64,000 nt of DNA from contig CAVYBR010000004.1 in assembly GCA_963766765.1 (NCBI GenBank), positions 1 to 64,000 of the forward strand, in the 5' to 3' direction. Below are positions 42,420 through 50,746 of the stretch, piece after piece; position 1 is the stretch's first letter, and each line of letters starts with the position of its first letter. The stretch is from JACCQS01 sp963766765. Lineage in GTDB: Bacteria; Actinomycetota; Actinomycetes; Mycobacteriales; Geodermatophilaceae. The notes under the pieces were generated by a model. The model was given only the letters and a program-made list of their open reading frames with translations, did not search any database and was not told the origin of the DNA. A program made the translations under genes and the position numbers.

Positions 42420-43196
42420 TTGACCGACGAGGACCTCATCGAATCGGTGCCGCACCAGCGGTCAGCCTGGCGGCGCCGGGCCGACCTCGCCCTGCGCCGC
42501 CCCGGGGCCGCGGTTGCGTTTCTGATGGTCGGCCTCGTGATCGGAGCGATGGGTGGCTTCATCGTTGGGTACAGCAATCCGCAGGAGCGGGCCGGCCTCG
42601 GCTACTTCTATCTGCCGTTCGAGCTGACCGGGCCGGATGCGCTGGGAGATGACCCCTTCGGTCAGACCTACGGGCGCACGGACCTGCCGATGCTGACCAG
42701 GGAGGACCTGGCGGCCCTCGGCGAACAGGTCACCCGGGAGTACGGCGTCCTGAGCGCACAGTCCGCGGTTCCGGTTCTGTGCGAGACGAGCCTCGGCCAG
42801 CCGGGCAGCACGACCGTGGGGTACCCGTCCAAGGTGTTCGGCGTTCTCGGCGGACGGATCGCCGAGCTGGTCTGGTCACATCCGGATGCGGCCGCTGCGT
42901 CAACGACCTTGCACACACTGGTCTTTCAAGCCCAACTCTGCCCAGACCTGTCCACGACCGCGGCCAGCATCAGGAGCAGCGGTGTGCTGATCGGGATGGG
43001 CGACGAATACGTGATCTTCACCCAGCAGCCGACCACCGATGGCCCGGACGCCGTCTTCGCGACATCCGCTCTGATCCGCCTCGGAGCCGACCTGATCGAG
43101 GTCGCTTTCGCCTCCGACGGCGTAGCCGCACCCGACGCGGAACTCCGGTGCCTGCGCGCTGCGGCTGTCGCGGTGCAGAAGGCAGCCGAGGGCTGA
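42420..43196 (+). CDS. single-pass membrane protein with sensor-like ectodomain (paralogue D)
   Basis: A 258-residue open frame from TTG 42420. A strong RBS (GGGAGGT) precedes ATG 42403, which is out of frame and stops after six codons; one missing base around 42415-42420 would join them and give a start like MQSRGG, so the TTG may be an artefact. Helix AVAFLMVGLVIGAMGGFIVGY, ectodomain with MLTREDLAALGEQV, VLCETSLG and AQLCPDLS, ending LIEVAFASDG. Last gene of the sigma operon; converges on ecm with 13 nt between. Confidence 0.72.
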   Translation: MTDEDLIESVPHQRSAWRRRADLALRRPGAAVAFLMVGLVIGAMGGFIVGYSNPQERAGLGYFYLPFELTGPDALGDDPFGQTYGRTDLPMLTREDLAALGEQVTREYGVLSAQSAVPVLCETSLGQPGSTTVGYPSKVFGVLGGRIAELVWSHPDAAAASTTLHTLVFQAQLCPDLSTTAASIRSSGVLIGMGDEYVIFTQQPTTDGPDAVFATSALIRLGADLIEVAFASDGVAAPDAELRCLRAAAVAVQKAAEG

Positions 43197-43209
43197 ATCG
43201 CCCGTCCCG

Positions 43210-45291
43210 TCAGTCGAGGTCGTGCGCTTCGCGGATGACCGTGACGATTTCATCCATGATGTCGTTGATTGCGAAGTCCTTGGGTGTGAAGACCCGCGCG
43301 ACGCCGAGATCTCGCAGCCGCCGGGCGTCCGCGTCCGGAACGATCCCGCCGACCACGACCGGGACATCGTCGAGTCCTTGAGCGCGCAAACCGGCCACGA
43401 TGGCCGGCACGACCGCCAAATGCGAACCGGACAGCACCGAGAGCCCGACCACGTGGACGTCCTCCTCGACGGCACTGGCGATGAGCTGAGCCGGCGTCGA
43501 CCTGATCCCTTGATAGATCACTTCGAATCCGGAATCGCGGGCCCGCACGGCGATCTGCTCCGCACCGTTCGAGTGTCCGTCCAGACCTGGCTTGCCCACC
43601 AACATCCTGAGCTTGGAGCCGATCCGCTCGCCGGTCTCCTGCACCCTTGTCCGCACGGCGGTCATGGAGCCACTGGGCGCGGCACCGCTCGGCGCAGACG
43701 AGACCCCTGTCGGTGCCCGATATTCCCCGAACACCTCACGCAGCAGGCCAGCCCACTCCCCCGTCGTGACGCCGGCTCGGGCGCAGGCAACGGTCGCCTC
43801 CATCAGGTTCGCCTGGGTCTTGGCAGCATCCCGCAAACCCTCGAGGGAGCGGGCGGCCTCGTCGGCGTTCCGCTCGGCCCGCCACCGTTCGAGGGACGCC
43901 TGGGCGGCCTGCTCGACCGCTGGGTTCACGGTCAGGAAAGCCGTGTCCAGATCGGCGAGCAACGGGTTGTCCCCGGTCGTCTCGAACTTGTTGACGCCCA
44001 CCACGACGTCCTCGCCACTCTCAATCCGGGCCCGACGCTGGGCCAAAGACGCGACCATCTCGCTCTTCATGTAGCCGGATTCGACGGCCGCGACCGCGCC
44101 ACCCAGCTCCGCGATGCGCGTCATCTCGGCCCGAGCGCCGGCGACCAGATCGGCGACCTTTTGGTCGACGACTACGGAACCGGTGAACAGGTCCTCGTAG
44201 TCCAGGAGGTCGCTTTCGTAGGCAAGGACCTGCTGCATGCGCAAGGACCATTGCTGATCCCAGGGCCGAGGCAGGCCAAGTGCTTCATTCCAAGCCGGGA
44301 GTTGTACGGCGCGGGCTCGGGCATCGCGCGACAGCGTGACCGCCAGCATCTCCAGGACGATGCGCTGCACGTTGTTCTCCGGCTGTGCCTCGGTCAGGCC
44401 GAGTGAGTTCACCTGGACGCCGTACCGGAATCGCCGCTGCTTTTCGTCGGTCACGCCGTAACGCCGATGGGTCAGCTCGTGCCAGATCTCGGTGAATGCG
44501 CGCATCTTGCACATCTCTTCGACGAAGCGCACGCCGGCGTTGACGAAGAACGAAATCCGCGCGACGACGTTGCCGAAGTCTTCGGCTGACACCTGCCCGG
44601 AATCCCGTACGGCGTCGAGGACAGCGATCGCGGTCGAGATGGCGTAGGCAATCTCCTGCACGGGTGTGGCGCCGGCCTCTTGCAGGTGGTAACTGCAGAC
44701 GTTGATCGGGTTCCACTTCGGCATCTTCGTGACCGTGTAGGCGACCATGTCGGTGATCAGCCGAAGCGAGGGACCAGGCGGGAAGATGTAGGTCCCGCGG
44801 GACAGGTACTCCTTGATGATGTCGTTCTGGGTCGTCCCGGTCAGCGCCTTGACCGACTCGGCCGGGTCAGTCCCTTCAGCCTTGGCCTGCTCCTCGGCAA
44901 CCACCTCGTACAGCGCAAGCAGCCACATGGCGGTCGCGTTGATCGTCATCGACGTGTTCATCGTGGCCAGCGGGATGCCGTCGAAGAGGGCACGCATGTC
45001 ACCGAGGTGTGCGATCGGAACGCCGACCTTGCCCACCTCGCCTGCCGCAAGCTCACTGTCCGCGTCGTAACCGGTCTGGGTGGGTAGATCGAAGGCGACC
45101 GACAGTCCGGTCTGGCCCTTGTCGAGGTTGTCCCGGTAGAGGGCGTTCGACTCGGTGGGCGACGAATGCCCCGCATAGGTCCGGAACATCCACGGCGAGT
45201 CCCGCTTCCCGGCGCTGGACGGGTACGGCATCTCCGCAGTGTAAGTGCGCCGATCCGCACCGGCGCTGCGATCGGTAGTGGCGATGACCAC
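43210..45291 (-). CDS. ecm: ethylmalonyl-CoA mutase (MeaA-type, with B12 domain)
   Basis: A 693-residue B12-dependent mutase converting (2R)-ethylmalonyl-CoA to methylsuccinyl-CoA. A TIM-barrel domain is followed by a Pro/Ser-rich linker and a cobalamin domain with DGHSNG at 571-576 (His573 as lower ligand). The opening RDSPWMFRTYAGHSSPTESNALYR is the MeaA/Ecm signature. Unlike IcmA it keeps Y39 and, 37 residues before the SYH histidine, an Arg (SRGTYIF), fitting a substrate with a free carboxylate. GTG start. It is convergent with the sensor-like gene cluster. MeaB, the epimerase and the adenosyltransferase in this window support it. Confidence 0.95.
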   Translation of the reverse strand: MVIATTDRSAGADRRTYTAEMPYPSSAGKRDSPWMFRTYAGHSSPTESNALYRDNLDKGQTGLSVAFDLPTQTGYDADSELAAGEVGKVGVPIAHLGDMRALFDGIPLATMNTSMTINATAMWLLALYEVVAEEQAKAEGTDPAESVKALTGTTQNDIIKEYLSRGTYIFPPGPSLRLITDMVAYTVTKMPKWNPINVCSYHLQEAGATPVQEIAYAISTAIAVLDAVRDSGQVSAEDFGNVVARISFFVNAGVRFVEEMCKMRAFTEIWHELTHRRYGVTDEKQRRFRYGVQVNSLGLTEAQPENNVQRIVLEMLAVTLSRDARARAVQLPAWNEALGLPRPWDQQWSLRMQQVLAYESDLLDYEDLFTGSVVVDQKVADLVAGARAEMTRIAELGGAVAAVESGYMKSEMVASLAQRRARIESGEDVVVGVNKFETTGDNPLLADLDTAFLTVNPAVEQAAQASLERWRAERNADEAARSLEGLRDAAKTQANLMEATVACARAGVTTGEWAGLLREVFGEYRAPTGVSSAPSGAAPSGSMTAVRTRVQETGERIGSKLRMLVGKPGLDGHSNGAEQIAVRARDSGFEVIYQGIRSTPAQLIASAVEEDVHVVGLSVLSGSHLAVVPAIVAGLRAQGLDDVPVVVGGIVPDADARRLRDLGVARVFTPKDFAINDIMDEIVTVIREAHDLD

Positions 45292-45380
45292 ACCAGCAGT
45301 AGCCCGGCCGTTCGACCGAGGCGTGATCTGTCCCGCGGTGGCAGACTTGGTCGCCCGCAGGGAAACCCATACGCACGTGG

Positions 45381-45728
45381 ATGGAGGGGAAGCTGGACGT
45401 GCCAGTCGATGCAGGGAGCCTGCACTACGCGGTCGGGCCAGCCGTGGCCATCGCTGTCGTCGCCGTGCTGATCCTGTTCATCCGCTGGGCGTTCGCTCCG
45501 GCCCAGCGCGGGAGCCGCTCCAGCTCGGCGCAGGGGCTTCTGCAGCCCGTCGCCACCACAGCGACCCGGCAGTCGGCATTGGCGTTGCGGGCGGTGCTCT
45601 CGGATGCCGGGATCCGATCCACGATCCGCAACCGCGATGCCGGCCGCGTCGACGTCCTGGTCTTCCCGGACGACGTGCAACGCGCTCGATCTCTGGCCCT
45701 CGGATTCGGTCAGATCAGCGAGGCATAG
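45381..45728 (+). CDS. small membrane protein with DUF2007-like C-terminus
   Basis: A 115-residue protein with one helix (AVGPAVAIAVVAVLILFIRWAF, about 16-37) and a soluble C-terminal half, SALALRAVLSDAGIRSTIRNRDAGRVDVLVFPDDVQRARSL, which resembles the short DUF2007 signal-transduction fold. ATG 45381 is used. It is divergent from ecm with 89 nt between and precedes the PAC2 gene by 88 nt. Function unknown. Confidence 0.7.
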   Translation: MEGKLDVPVDAGSLHYAVGPAVAIAVVAVLILFIRWAFAPAQRGSRSSSAQGLLQPVATTATRQSALALRAVLSDAGIRSTIRNRDAGRVDVLVFPDDVQRARSLALGFGQISEA

Positions 45729-45816
45729 CGTTGTTGCCTATGAGGACCCCGCGCCGCTGCGCCGACGAGCAATCGAGCAGGCAGCGCCCCCCGTACGGCG
45801 GCCTGAGGACTGCCCC

Positions 45817-46737
45817 GTGAGCATCGAACCGGGCGACCTCTATCGCGTGGAACCGGCTGCCGACATGTTGACCGCGACCACCCTGATCCAGGCCATCCCT
45901 GGATTCATCGACGCCGGTTCGGCCGTCGCGCTGGCGGTGAGTCAGTTGTTGGACAGCCTCGACCACGAGGTTGTCGTCCGCTTTGACCATGACGTGCTCA
46001 TCGACTATCGGAGTCGGCGGCCGCGACTGACCTTCGATGAGGACCACTACGAGGATTACGTCGCGCCGGAACTCGTCCTGTATCGGGTCACAGACTCCGA
46101 GGGCGTCAGCTTTCTGCTGTTGGCCGGGCCGGAGCCGGACTTCCTGTGGGACCGGTTCACCGAGGCCGTCATGGAACTCATCAGCCGATTCGAGGTCCAG
46201 CGCAGCGTTGGCCTCCTGGGTATTCCGATGGCCATGCCGCATACCCGCCCGGTGACCGTCACCTCGCACGCCACGCGCTCTGGCCTGGTGACCGGAGCCA
46301 ACCTGTGGCGCGGCAAGGTCGCCGTACCAGCGAGCCTGGGCGCGCTGTTGGAGATTCGACTGGGTGAGTCCGGGCGGGACGGGTTCGGCTTCGCGGCTCA
46401 TGTGCCCTACTACCTGGCCGAGTCCGATTACCCGGCCGCATCCGCGGCCCTACTGGAGGCAACCGCCGCTGCGACGGGACTGTCGCTTCCGTTGGGGGAT
46501 CTGATCGAGGCCGGAACTCGGGTGATCGCGGCTGCGGACGAGCAGTTGTCCGGGAATGAGGAGATCGCCCGGGTGGTGTCGACGCTGGAACGGCAGTTCG
46601 ACGCCCTGACCGACGACGACGGCGACACCGGGATCGCGGAACTGTCCACCCTGTCCGCCGAGGACATCGGAGCTCAGGTCGAGCGCTTCCTCGCCCAACA
46701 CGACGAGGACGGGTCTCCCCAAGAACCCGAGCACTGA
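45817..46737 (+). CDS. PAC2 family protein
   Basis: A 306-residue protein of the PAC2 (proteasome assembly chaperone-like) family, common in actinobacteria with ATP-grasp or proteasome systems. From GTG 45817 (GAGGAC 7 nt upstream) it reads MSIEPGDLYRVEPAADMLTA, LIQAIPGFIDAGSAVALAV, LLLAGPEPDFLWDRF, LLGIPMAMPHTRPVTVTSHAT and VPYYLAESDYPAASAALLEA, all typical blocks. The longer frame upstream is non-coding. A T-run-flanked palindrome follows the stop and can act as terminator. Molecular function unproven. Confidence 0.9.
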   Translation: MSIEPGDLYRVEPAADMLTATTLIQAIPGFIDAGSAVALAVSQLLDSLDHEVVVRFDHDVLIDYRSRRPRLTFDEDHYEDYVAPELVLYRVTDSEGVSFLLLAGPEPDFLWDRFTEAVMELISRFEVQRSVGLLGIPMAMPHTRPVTVTSHATRSGLVTGANLWRGKVAVPASLGALLEIRLGESGRDGFGFAAHVPYYLAESDYPAASAALLEATAAATGLSLPLGDLIEAGTRVIAAADEQLSGNEEIARVVSTLERQFDALTDDDGDTGIAELSTLSAEDIGAQVERFLAQHDEDGSPQEPEH

Positions 46738-46817
46738 TCCGATCCGGGGACGTTATGCGCATAACGTCCCGTTTTGGGATCCGATCCGGGGACGTTATGC
46801 GCATAACGTCCCGTTTT
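46736..46817. repeat. paired 24-bp palindromes, left flank, 42-bp period
   Basis: Two near-identical 42-bp units, starting GATCCGATCC at 46736 and 46778. Each holds a perfect 24-bp palindrome, GGGACGTTATGC plus its reverse complement (46747-46770, 46789-46812), followed by GTTTT. The first unit begins at the PAC2 stop codon and has the shape of an intrinsic terminator for that gene. A matching pair lies at 47792-47857, on the other side of the DUF559 gene. Confidence 0.9.
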
Positions 46818-46844
46818 CATGGCGGTGCGCGGGATCTGCCTGGA

Positions 46845-47789
46845 TTAGGCGGCGGGGCGAGCCAGCGCGCGACGGAGATTCCGTAGAAGCAACGTCGGAT
46901 CGCGCAAGTCAGCGGCGGTGGCGTGCAGCACGACCCAACCTGCCATCACTAACTCGTTCAGACGACTTCTGTCACGGCGCATCTGAAGTTGGTCCGCGTG
47001 ATGCGCGCCATCGTACTCGAGAATTACCTTGCGGTCGGGCCACGCAAAGTCGACCCTCGCAACGAAGCGACCGTCGACTCGCACCTCCAACTGCAGGATT
47101 GCTGGCGGTATGTCCGCACGATGTAGAAGCAGTCGAACCTGCGTCTCCGCGGGAGATTCACTGCGGCCATCAGCAAGGTTGAAGACCTCCCGAGCGCGCC
47201 TGACGCCCCATGTGCCGGCAGCCATTGAGAGCCTCGCCTGTAGTCCTTGTGCCGTGAGCGCGCCCCTTCGCAGCAGCCCGTCGACGATGACGAGTGCTGC
47301 CTCCGGCTGGGTCAGCGTGCTGACATCCCATGCTGCGCGAGCAGGTGAAGTCACGCGCATCCCGTCGACGATTGAAACATCGTGTGGTTGGACTGGCGTG
47401 CGATGCACCTTCACGCCGCGCGGGCCGTCAATGCGCGCACCTGGCGGTCTGGCCACCAACACCGGAGCATCCGCTCGCGCGTACTCAACGCCGTACCACC
47501 ATGCTGCTGAATGTCCCGTCAGTACCGACTCTGAGGGCAGAACGAGTGCAGCAGCCAGGCATCGGATGCGGTGATCGATATCCACGCCCGCGAGTACATA
47601 GACCCCATGAAGGACACGGCGAAACTCTGGACCGAGGAGGCGTTTCCGACTGATGAGCCCCTCGGAGAGCGCATCTCTGCCCCGAAACGGTTGCGTTCGC
47701 AGCGATCGCGGAATGCCGGCCTTTGCCACCAGTGAAGAGTGCCGCGGTCGCCCGCCGTCCTGCAGTGCTCCTCCACAGGGCAAGCCCAT
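46845..47789 (-). CDS. AbiEi-antitoxin-like/DUF559 protein flanked by palindromes
   Basis: About 314 residues from ATG 47789; GTG 47729 is an alternative. The N-terminal winged-helix-like part (GLISRKRLLGPEFRRVLHGVYVLAG) resembles AbiEi-type antitoxin domains, and the C-terminal part (VRVDGRFVARVDFAWPDRKVILEYDGAHHA) is a DUF559/Vsr-like nuclease fold with the Asp and Glu pattern. The longer open frame starts in the palindromic repeats and reads MRITS twice, which is only repeat translation. Codon use and GC are a little lower than neighbours. Two palindrome pairs bracket the gene, suggesting an acquired unit. No partner toxin is adjacent. Confidence 0.8.
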   Translation of the reverse strand: MGLPCGGALQDGGRPRHSSLVAKAGIPRSLRTQPFRGRDALSEGLISRKRLLGPEFRRVLHGVYVLAGVDIDHRIRCLAAALVLPSESVLTGHSAAWWYGVEYARADAPVLVARPPGARIDGPRGVKVHRTPVQPHDVSIVDGMRVTSPARAAWDVSTLTQPEAALVIVDGLLRRGALTAQGLQARLSMAAGTWGVRRAREVFNLADGRSESPAETQVRLLLHRADIPPAILQLEVRVDGRFVARVDFAWPDRKVILEYDGAHHADQLQMRRDRSRLNELVMAGWVVLHATAADLRDPTLLLRNLRRALARPAA

Positions 47790-47791
47790 CC

Positions 47792-47875
47792 GGGACGTTA
47801 TGCGCATAACGTCCCGAAAACACCCGGGCCGGTGGGACGTTATGCGCATAACGTCCCGAAAAACATGCGCATAAC
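47792..47875. repeat. paired 24-bp palindromes, right flank, 42-bp period
   Basis: Perfect palindromes of GGGACGTTATGC plus reverse complement at 47792-47815 and 47834-47857, again 42 bp apart but followed by GAAAA instead of GTTTT. A degenerate half (ATGCGCATAAC, 47865-47875) follows. Together with the left pair they bracket the DUF559 gene and abut the murA stop at 47890. Confidence 0.9.
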
Positions 47876-47889
47876 CGCGGAGTTCGGGG

Positions 47890-49149
47890 CTAGTTCGAGG
47901 TCACTTCCAGGGTCACGTCTGCTCCCAGGGCGCGGAGTTGGCCGGCGAAGTCGGGGTAGCCGCGGATGATGTGATGGCCACCGCTGACCTCAGTCCGGCC
48001 GTCGGCGACCAATCCAGCCAGCACGAGTCCGGCTCCGGCGCGAATGTCATGAGCTTCGACCGGCGCACTGGACAGCCGCTCCCGGCCACGGATGACGACG
48101 TGGTGACCATCGACCTGGACATCGGCGCCGAGCCGGACCAGCTCGTTGACGAACATGAACCTGGCCTCGAAGACGTTCTCGGTGATCATCGACGAACCCT
48201 CGCTGACGGCCGCCAGCCCGACCGCCATGGGCTGCAGGTCCGTCGGGAACCCCGGATAGGGCAACGTCACGATGTCCACTGCCTTCGGCCGGCCCTCCAT
48301 GACGATGCGGAACCCGCCTTCGGTCGCACTGACCTCCGCCCCGGCATCGGTCAGCTTGCCCAGCGGCACGTCGAGGTGGTTGGTTCGGCCGTTGCGGATG
48401 AAGACGTCGCCTCCGGTCATGACGGCGCCGTAAGCGAGCGTCCCGGCTACGACGCGGTCCGGAACCGTCGTGTGCTCCACGGGGTGCAAGCCCTCGACAC
48501 CCATGATCTCCAGCGTCGACGTCCCTGCTCCGTCGATCTTGGCGCCCATGGCCACCAGCATCGAGACGAGATCGACGATCTCCGGCTCCCGTGCGGCGTT
48601 GTCGATCACGGTCAGCCCCTTGGCCAGAACCCCCGCCATCAGCAGGTTCTCGGTGGCGCCGACACTCGGGAAGTCCAACCACACCGTGGCGCCGACGAGT
48701 TCGTCGGCTGTGGCGATGAGGAAGCCGTGCTCACTTCGGATCTCGGCGCCGAGCCGGGTCAGCCCGGCGACATGCAGGTCCAGCCCGCGCGACCCGATGT
48801 TGTCCCCACCCGGCAGCGGTACGGTCGCCCGGCCGCACCTTGCCAGCAGTGGACCGAGGACACAGATAGCCGCGCGCATACGGCGCACGAGGTCGTAGTC
48901 GGTCTCCGTACCCAGCAGGCTCGGAACGTCGATCCGCGCCGATCCTGCGTCCATGTCGACACCGCAGCCGAGCCGGCGCAGGACCTCACTCATGATCGTG
49001 ACATCCGCGATGTCGGGCACGGCGTGGATCGTGCTGGTGCCCTCGGCCAATAGCACCGCTGCCATCAGTTTCAGCGCGCTGTTCTTGGCCCCGGTCACGG
49101 TGGCAGTCCCGGCCAATCGGGCGCCACCGCTGACGGCGAACGTGTCCAC
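47890..49149 (-). CDS. murA: UDP-N-acetylglucosamine 1-carboxyvinyltransferase, Cys-to-Asp form
   Basis: First committed step of peptidoglycan synthesis. About 419 residues from GTG 49149; TTG 49164 is an alternative. The segment GAKNSALK holds the conserved Lys/Asn. The active-site loop reads VPLPGGDNIGSRGLDLH: the usual nucleophile-position Cys (Cys115 in E. coli) is Asp, as in mycobacterial MurA, which is known to give fosfomycin insensitivity. Other blocks (GFPTDLQPMAVGLAAV, RFMFVNELVRLGADV, ADGRTEVSGGHHIIRGY) are standard. Divergent from the adenosyltransferase gene. Confidence 0.96.
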   Translation of the reverse strand: MDTFAVSGGARLAGTATVTGAKNSALKLMAAVLLAEGTSTIHAVPDIADVTIMSEVLRRLGCGVDMDAGSARIDVPSLLGTETDYDLVRRMRAAICVLGPLLARCGRATVPLPGGDNIGSRGLDLHVAGLTRLGAEIRSEHGFLIATADELVGATVWLDFPSVGATENLLMAGVLAKGLTVIDNAAREPEIVDLVSMLVAMGAKIDGAGTSTLEIMGVEGLHPVEHTTVPDRVVAGTLAYGAVMTGGDVFIRNGRTNHLDVPLGKLTDAGAEVSATEGGFRIVMEGRPKAVDIVTLPYPGFPTDLQPMAVGLAAVSEGSSMITENVFEARFMFVNELVRLGADVQVDGHHVVIRGRERLSSAPVEAHDIRAGAGLVLAGLVADGRTEVSGGHHIIRGYPDFAGQLRALGADVTLEVTSN

Positions 49150-49220
49150 ACACTCCCCCTGCAACTGCGCGGGCCCGCCGACATGCGACCGCGTCAGCCC
49201 TCCACGCTAGCGTGCGGGCC

Positions 49221-49823
49221 ATGAGTGTCCGGCTGACCCGCATCTATACGAAGACCGGCGACAAGGGCTCGACGAAGTTGGGCGACATGTCCGACGTGCG
49301 AAAGACCGACGTCCGACTGTCCGCCTTCGCCGACGTCGACGAGGCCAACTCGGTGATCGGTACGGCCCTGGCCCTAGGACAGCTGTCCGCCGAGCTACGA
49401 GAGGTCCTGCTTTCTGTTCAGAACGATCTCTTCGACGTCGGAGCCGATCTCTGCACGCCGGTCGTCCCGGACCCGGCGTACCCCCCGATCAGGCTCAGCG
49501 AGGACTACGTCACCCGGCTCGAGGCACACTGCGACACCTTCAACGACCGGCTGGGCAAACTCGACAGTTTCATCCTTCCTGGCGGGACTGCCGGTGCGGC
49601 CCTGTTGCATCAGGCGCGTACGGTCGTGCGGCGCGCCGAGCGAAGCACCTGGGCGCTGATCGAGGCTGAGGCCGAGCGGACCAACGAGATCTGCGTGCGC
49701 TATCTCAACCGGCTCTCGGACCTGTTGTTCATCCTGGCGCGGACTGCCAATCCGGACGGTGACGTGCTCTGGAAACCGCGGGCCAACGCCACCGACGAGG
49801 ACGGGCCGGTCAACCAGCGCTGA
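49221..49823 (+). CDS. cob(I)yrinic acid a,c-diamide adenosyltransferase (PduO type)
   Basis: Makes adenosylcobalamin, the cofactor of the two mutases in this window. 200 residues from ATG 49221; GTG 49212 is the alternative. Motifs: TRIYTKTGDKGSTKLGD (ATP-binding N-terminus), DEANSVIGTALA, GGTAGAALLHQARTVVRRAERS and RYLNRLSDLLFILAR. No clear RBS, and the start lies near the presumed promoter, so it may be leaderless. It overlaps the convergent DUF2550 gene by 14 nt. Confidence 0.94.
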   Translation: MSVRLTRIYTKTGDKGSTKLGDMSDVRKTDVRLSAFADVDEANSVIGTALALGQLSAELREVLLSVQNDLFDVGADLCTPVVPDPAYPPIRLSEDYVTRLEAHCDTFNDRLGKLDSFILPGGTAGAALLHQARTVVRRAERSTWALIEAEAERTNEICVRYLNRLSDLLFILARTANPDGDVLWKPRANATDEDGPVNQR

Positions 49824-50247
49824 CGTCGTGGATCGGATATCCCGGCGGTTTTGCCTCCAGCCACGACAGCAGGCCATTGACTGCACCCGCACTCATGGCC
49901 ACCTGCTCGGTCCGGTTGGGTGTCTGACAGACCAAGATGACCGTCTTGCGCGGGAGCACGATGGCATCGCGCTCGCTCGGTTGTCGTCGTTCCAGGACCT
50001 GGAGCTGGCCCCGAACGAGTACGCGTGCCGGGCGCGGTGACAGCGAGAAGACCCGATACCAGGACAACTCGTCCCCGTCGAACCAGCCCACCCCCAGTGA
50101 CCACCGCCGCTGGGAGAGCTTGATCCAGATCTCGACCGCACCGATCCCGCGCAAGAGCAGCGAGCGGCGGATCACGAATCCGACGACGAGCAGGATGAGC
50201 AGCAGGAGCAGCAGCGATACGGCAATGATCTTGCCGGTCGTGGTCAC
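49810..50247 (-). CDS. DUF2550 membrane-anchored protein
   Basis: A 145-residue protein with a single N-terminal helix (KIIAVSLLLLLLILLVVGFVI) and a cytoplasmic basic domain with RGIGAVEIWIKLSQRRWSLGVGWFDGDELSWYRVFSLSPRP, the DUF2550 signature. This family typically sits next to atpC in actinobacteria, as here (75 nt). Function unknown. GTG start. Confidence 0.88.
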   Translation of the reverse strand: MTTTGKIIAVSLLLLLLILLVVGFVIRRSLLLRGIGAVEIWIKLSQRRWSLGVGWFDGDELSWYRVFSLSPRPARVLVRGQLQVLERRQPSERDAIVLPRKTVILVCQTPNRTEQVAMSAGAVNGLLSWLEAKPPGYPIHDVSAG

Positions 50248-50322
50248 GACGCCGCCTGACCCCAGTCAAGGAGACCCCGGCAACGTTGCGCCGCGCCACA
50301 TCCCGCCGGCATTAGGTGCTGC

Positions 50323-50712
50323 CTAGACCGTTTCCCCGACGGCCAGTAACCGCGCCTGCGCGCGCCGGCCGCGGGCTTTGGCTTCCACATCGTCGTCGTC
50401 GGCATCGCGGGCCTGCTCCAGAGCCTCGCGGGCGCGGGCGACATCGATCTCTGACACGAACTCCGCCACGTCGGCAAGGATGGCCACTCCGCGCTCGGTG
50501 ACCGAGAGAAATCCGCCGTGGGCGATGACCTCGAGCTCCTCGCCTTCCTCCTGCACGATCCGTACGGTGGCGCCCTCGGCCAGCTGCCCGAGCAGCGGGA
50601 TGTGACCGGGCAAGATGCCGAGTTCGCCCTCGGTGGTACGAGCGATGACCAGGCTGGCCTCCCCCGACCAGATCTGTCGCTCGACGGCTACGAGCTCGAC
50701 TTTCAGCGGCAC
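50323..50712 (-). CDS. atpC: ATP synthase F1 epsilon subunit
   Basis: Central-stalk subunit of F1, 129 residues. The N-terminal beta sandwich has ELGILPGHIPLLGQLAEG, and the C-terminal helical hairpin is VARAREALEQARDADDDDVEAKARGRRAQARLLAV. It follows atpD by 34 nt and is the last gene of the atpHAGDC run. Confidence 0.96.
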   Translation of the reverse strand: MPLKVELVAVERQIWSGEASLVIARTTEGELGILPGHIPLLGQLAEGATVRIVQEEGEELEVIAHGGFLSVTERGVAILADVAEFVSEIDVARAREALEQARDADDDDVEAKARGRRAQARLLAVGETV

Positions 50713-50746
50713 GGGACTCCTCGGTGAAGGTCCGAACTAGCAGTCA

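Noticed and set aside
47790..47849. N-terminal extension of the DUF559 gene reading MRITS twice
   Set aside because: It is translation of the palindromic repeats; the domain begins later, and ATG 47789 or GTG 47729 is a better start.
46736..47875. CRISPR array suggested by regular 42-bp spacing
   Set aside because: Only two copies per side, the repeats are perfect palindromes, spacer sequence is repeated too, and no cas genes are present.
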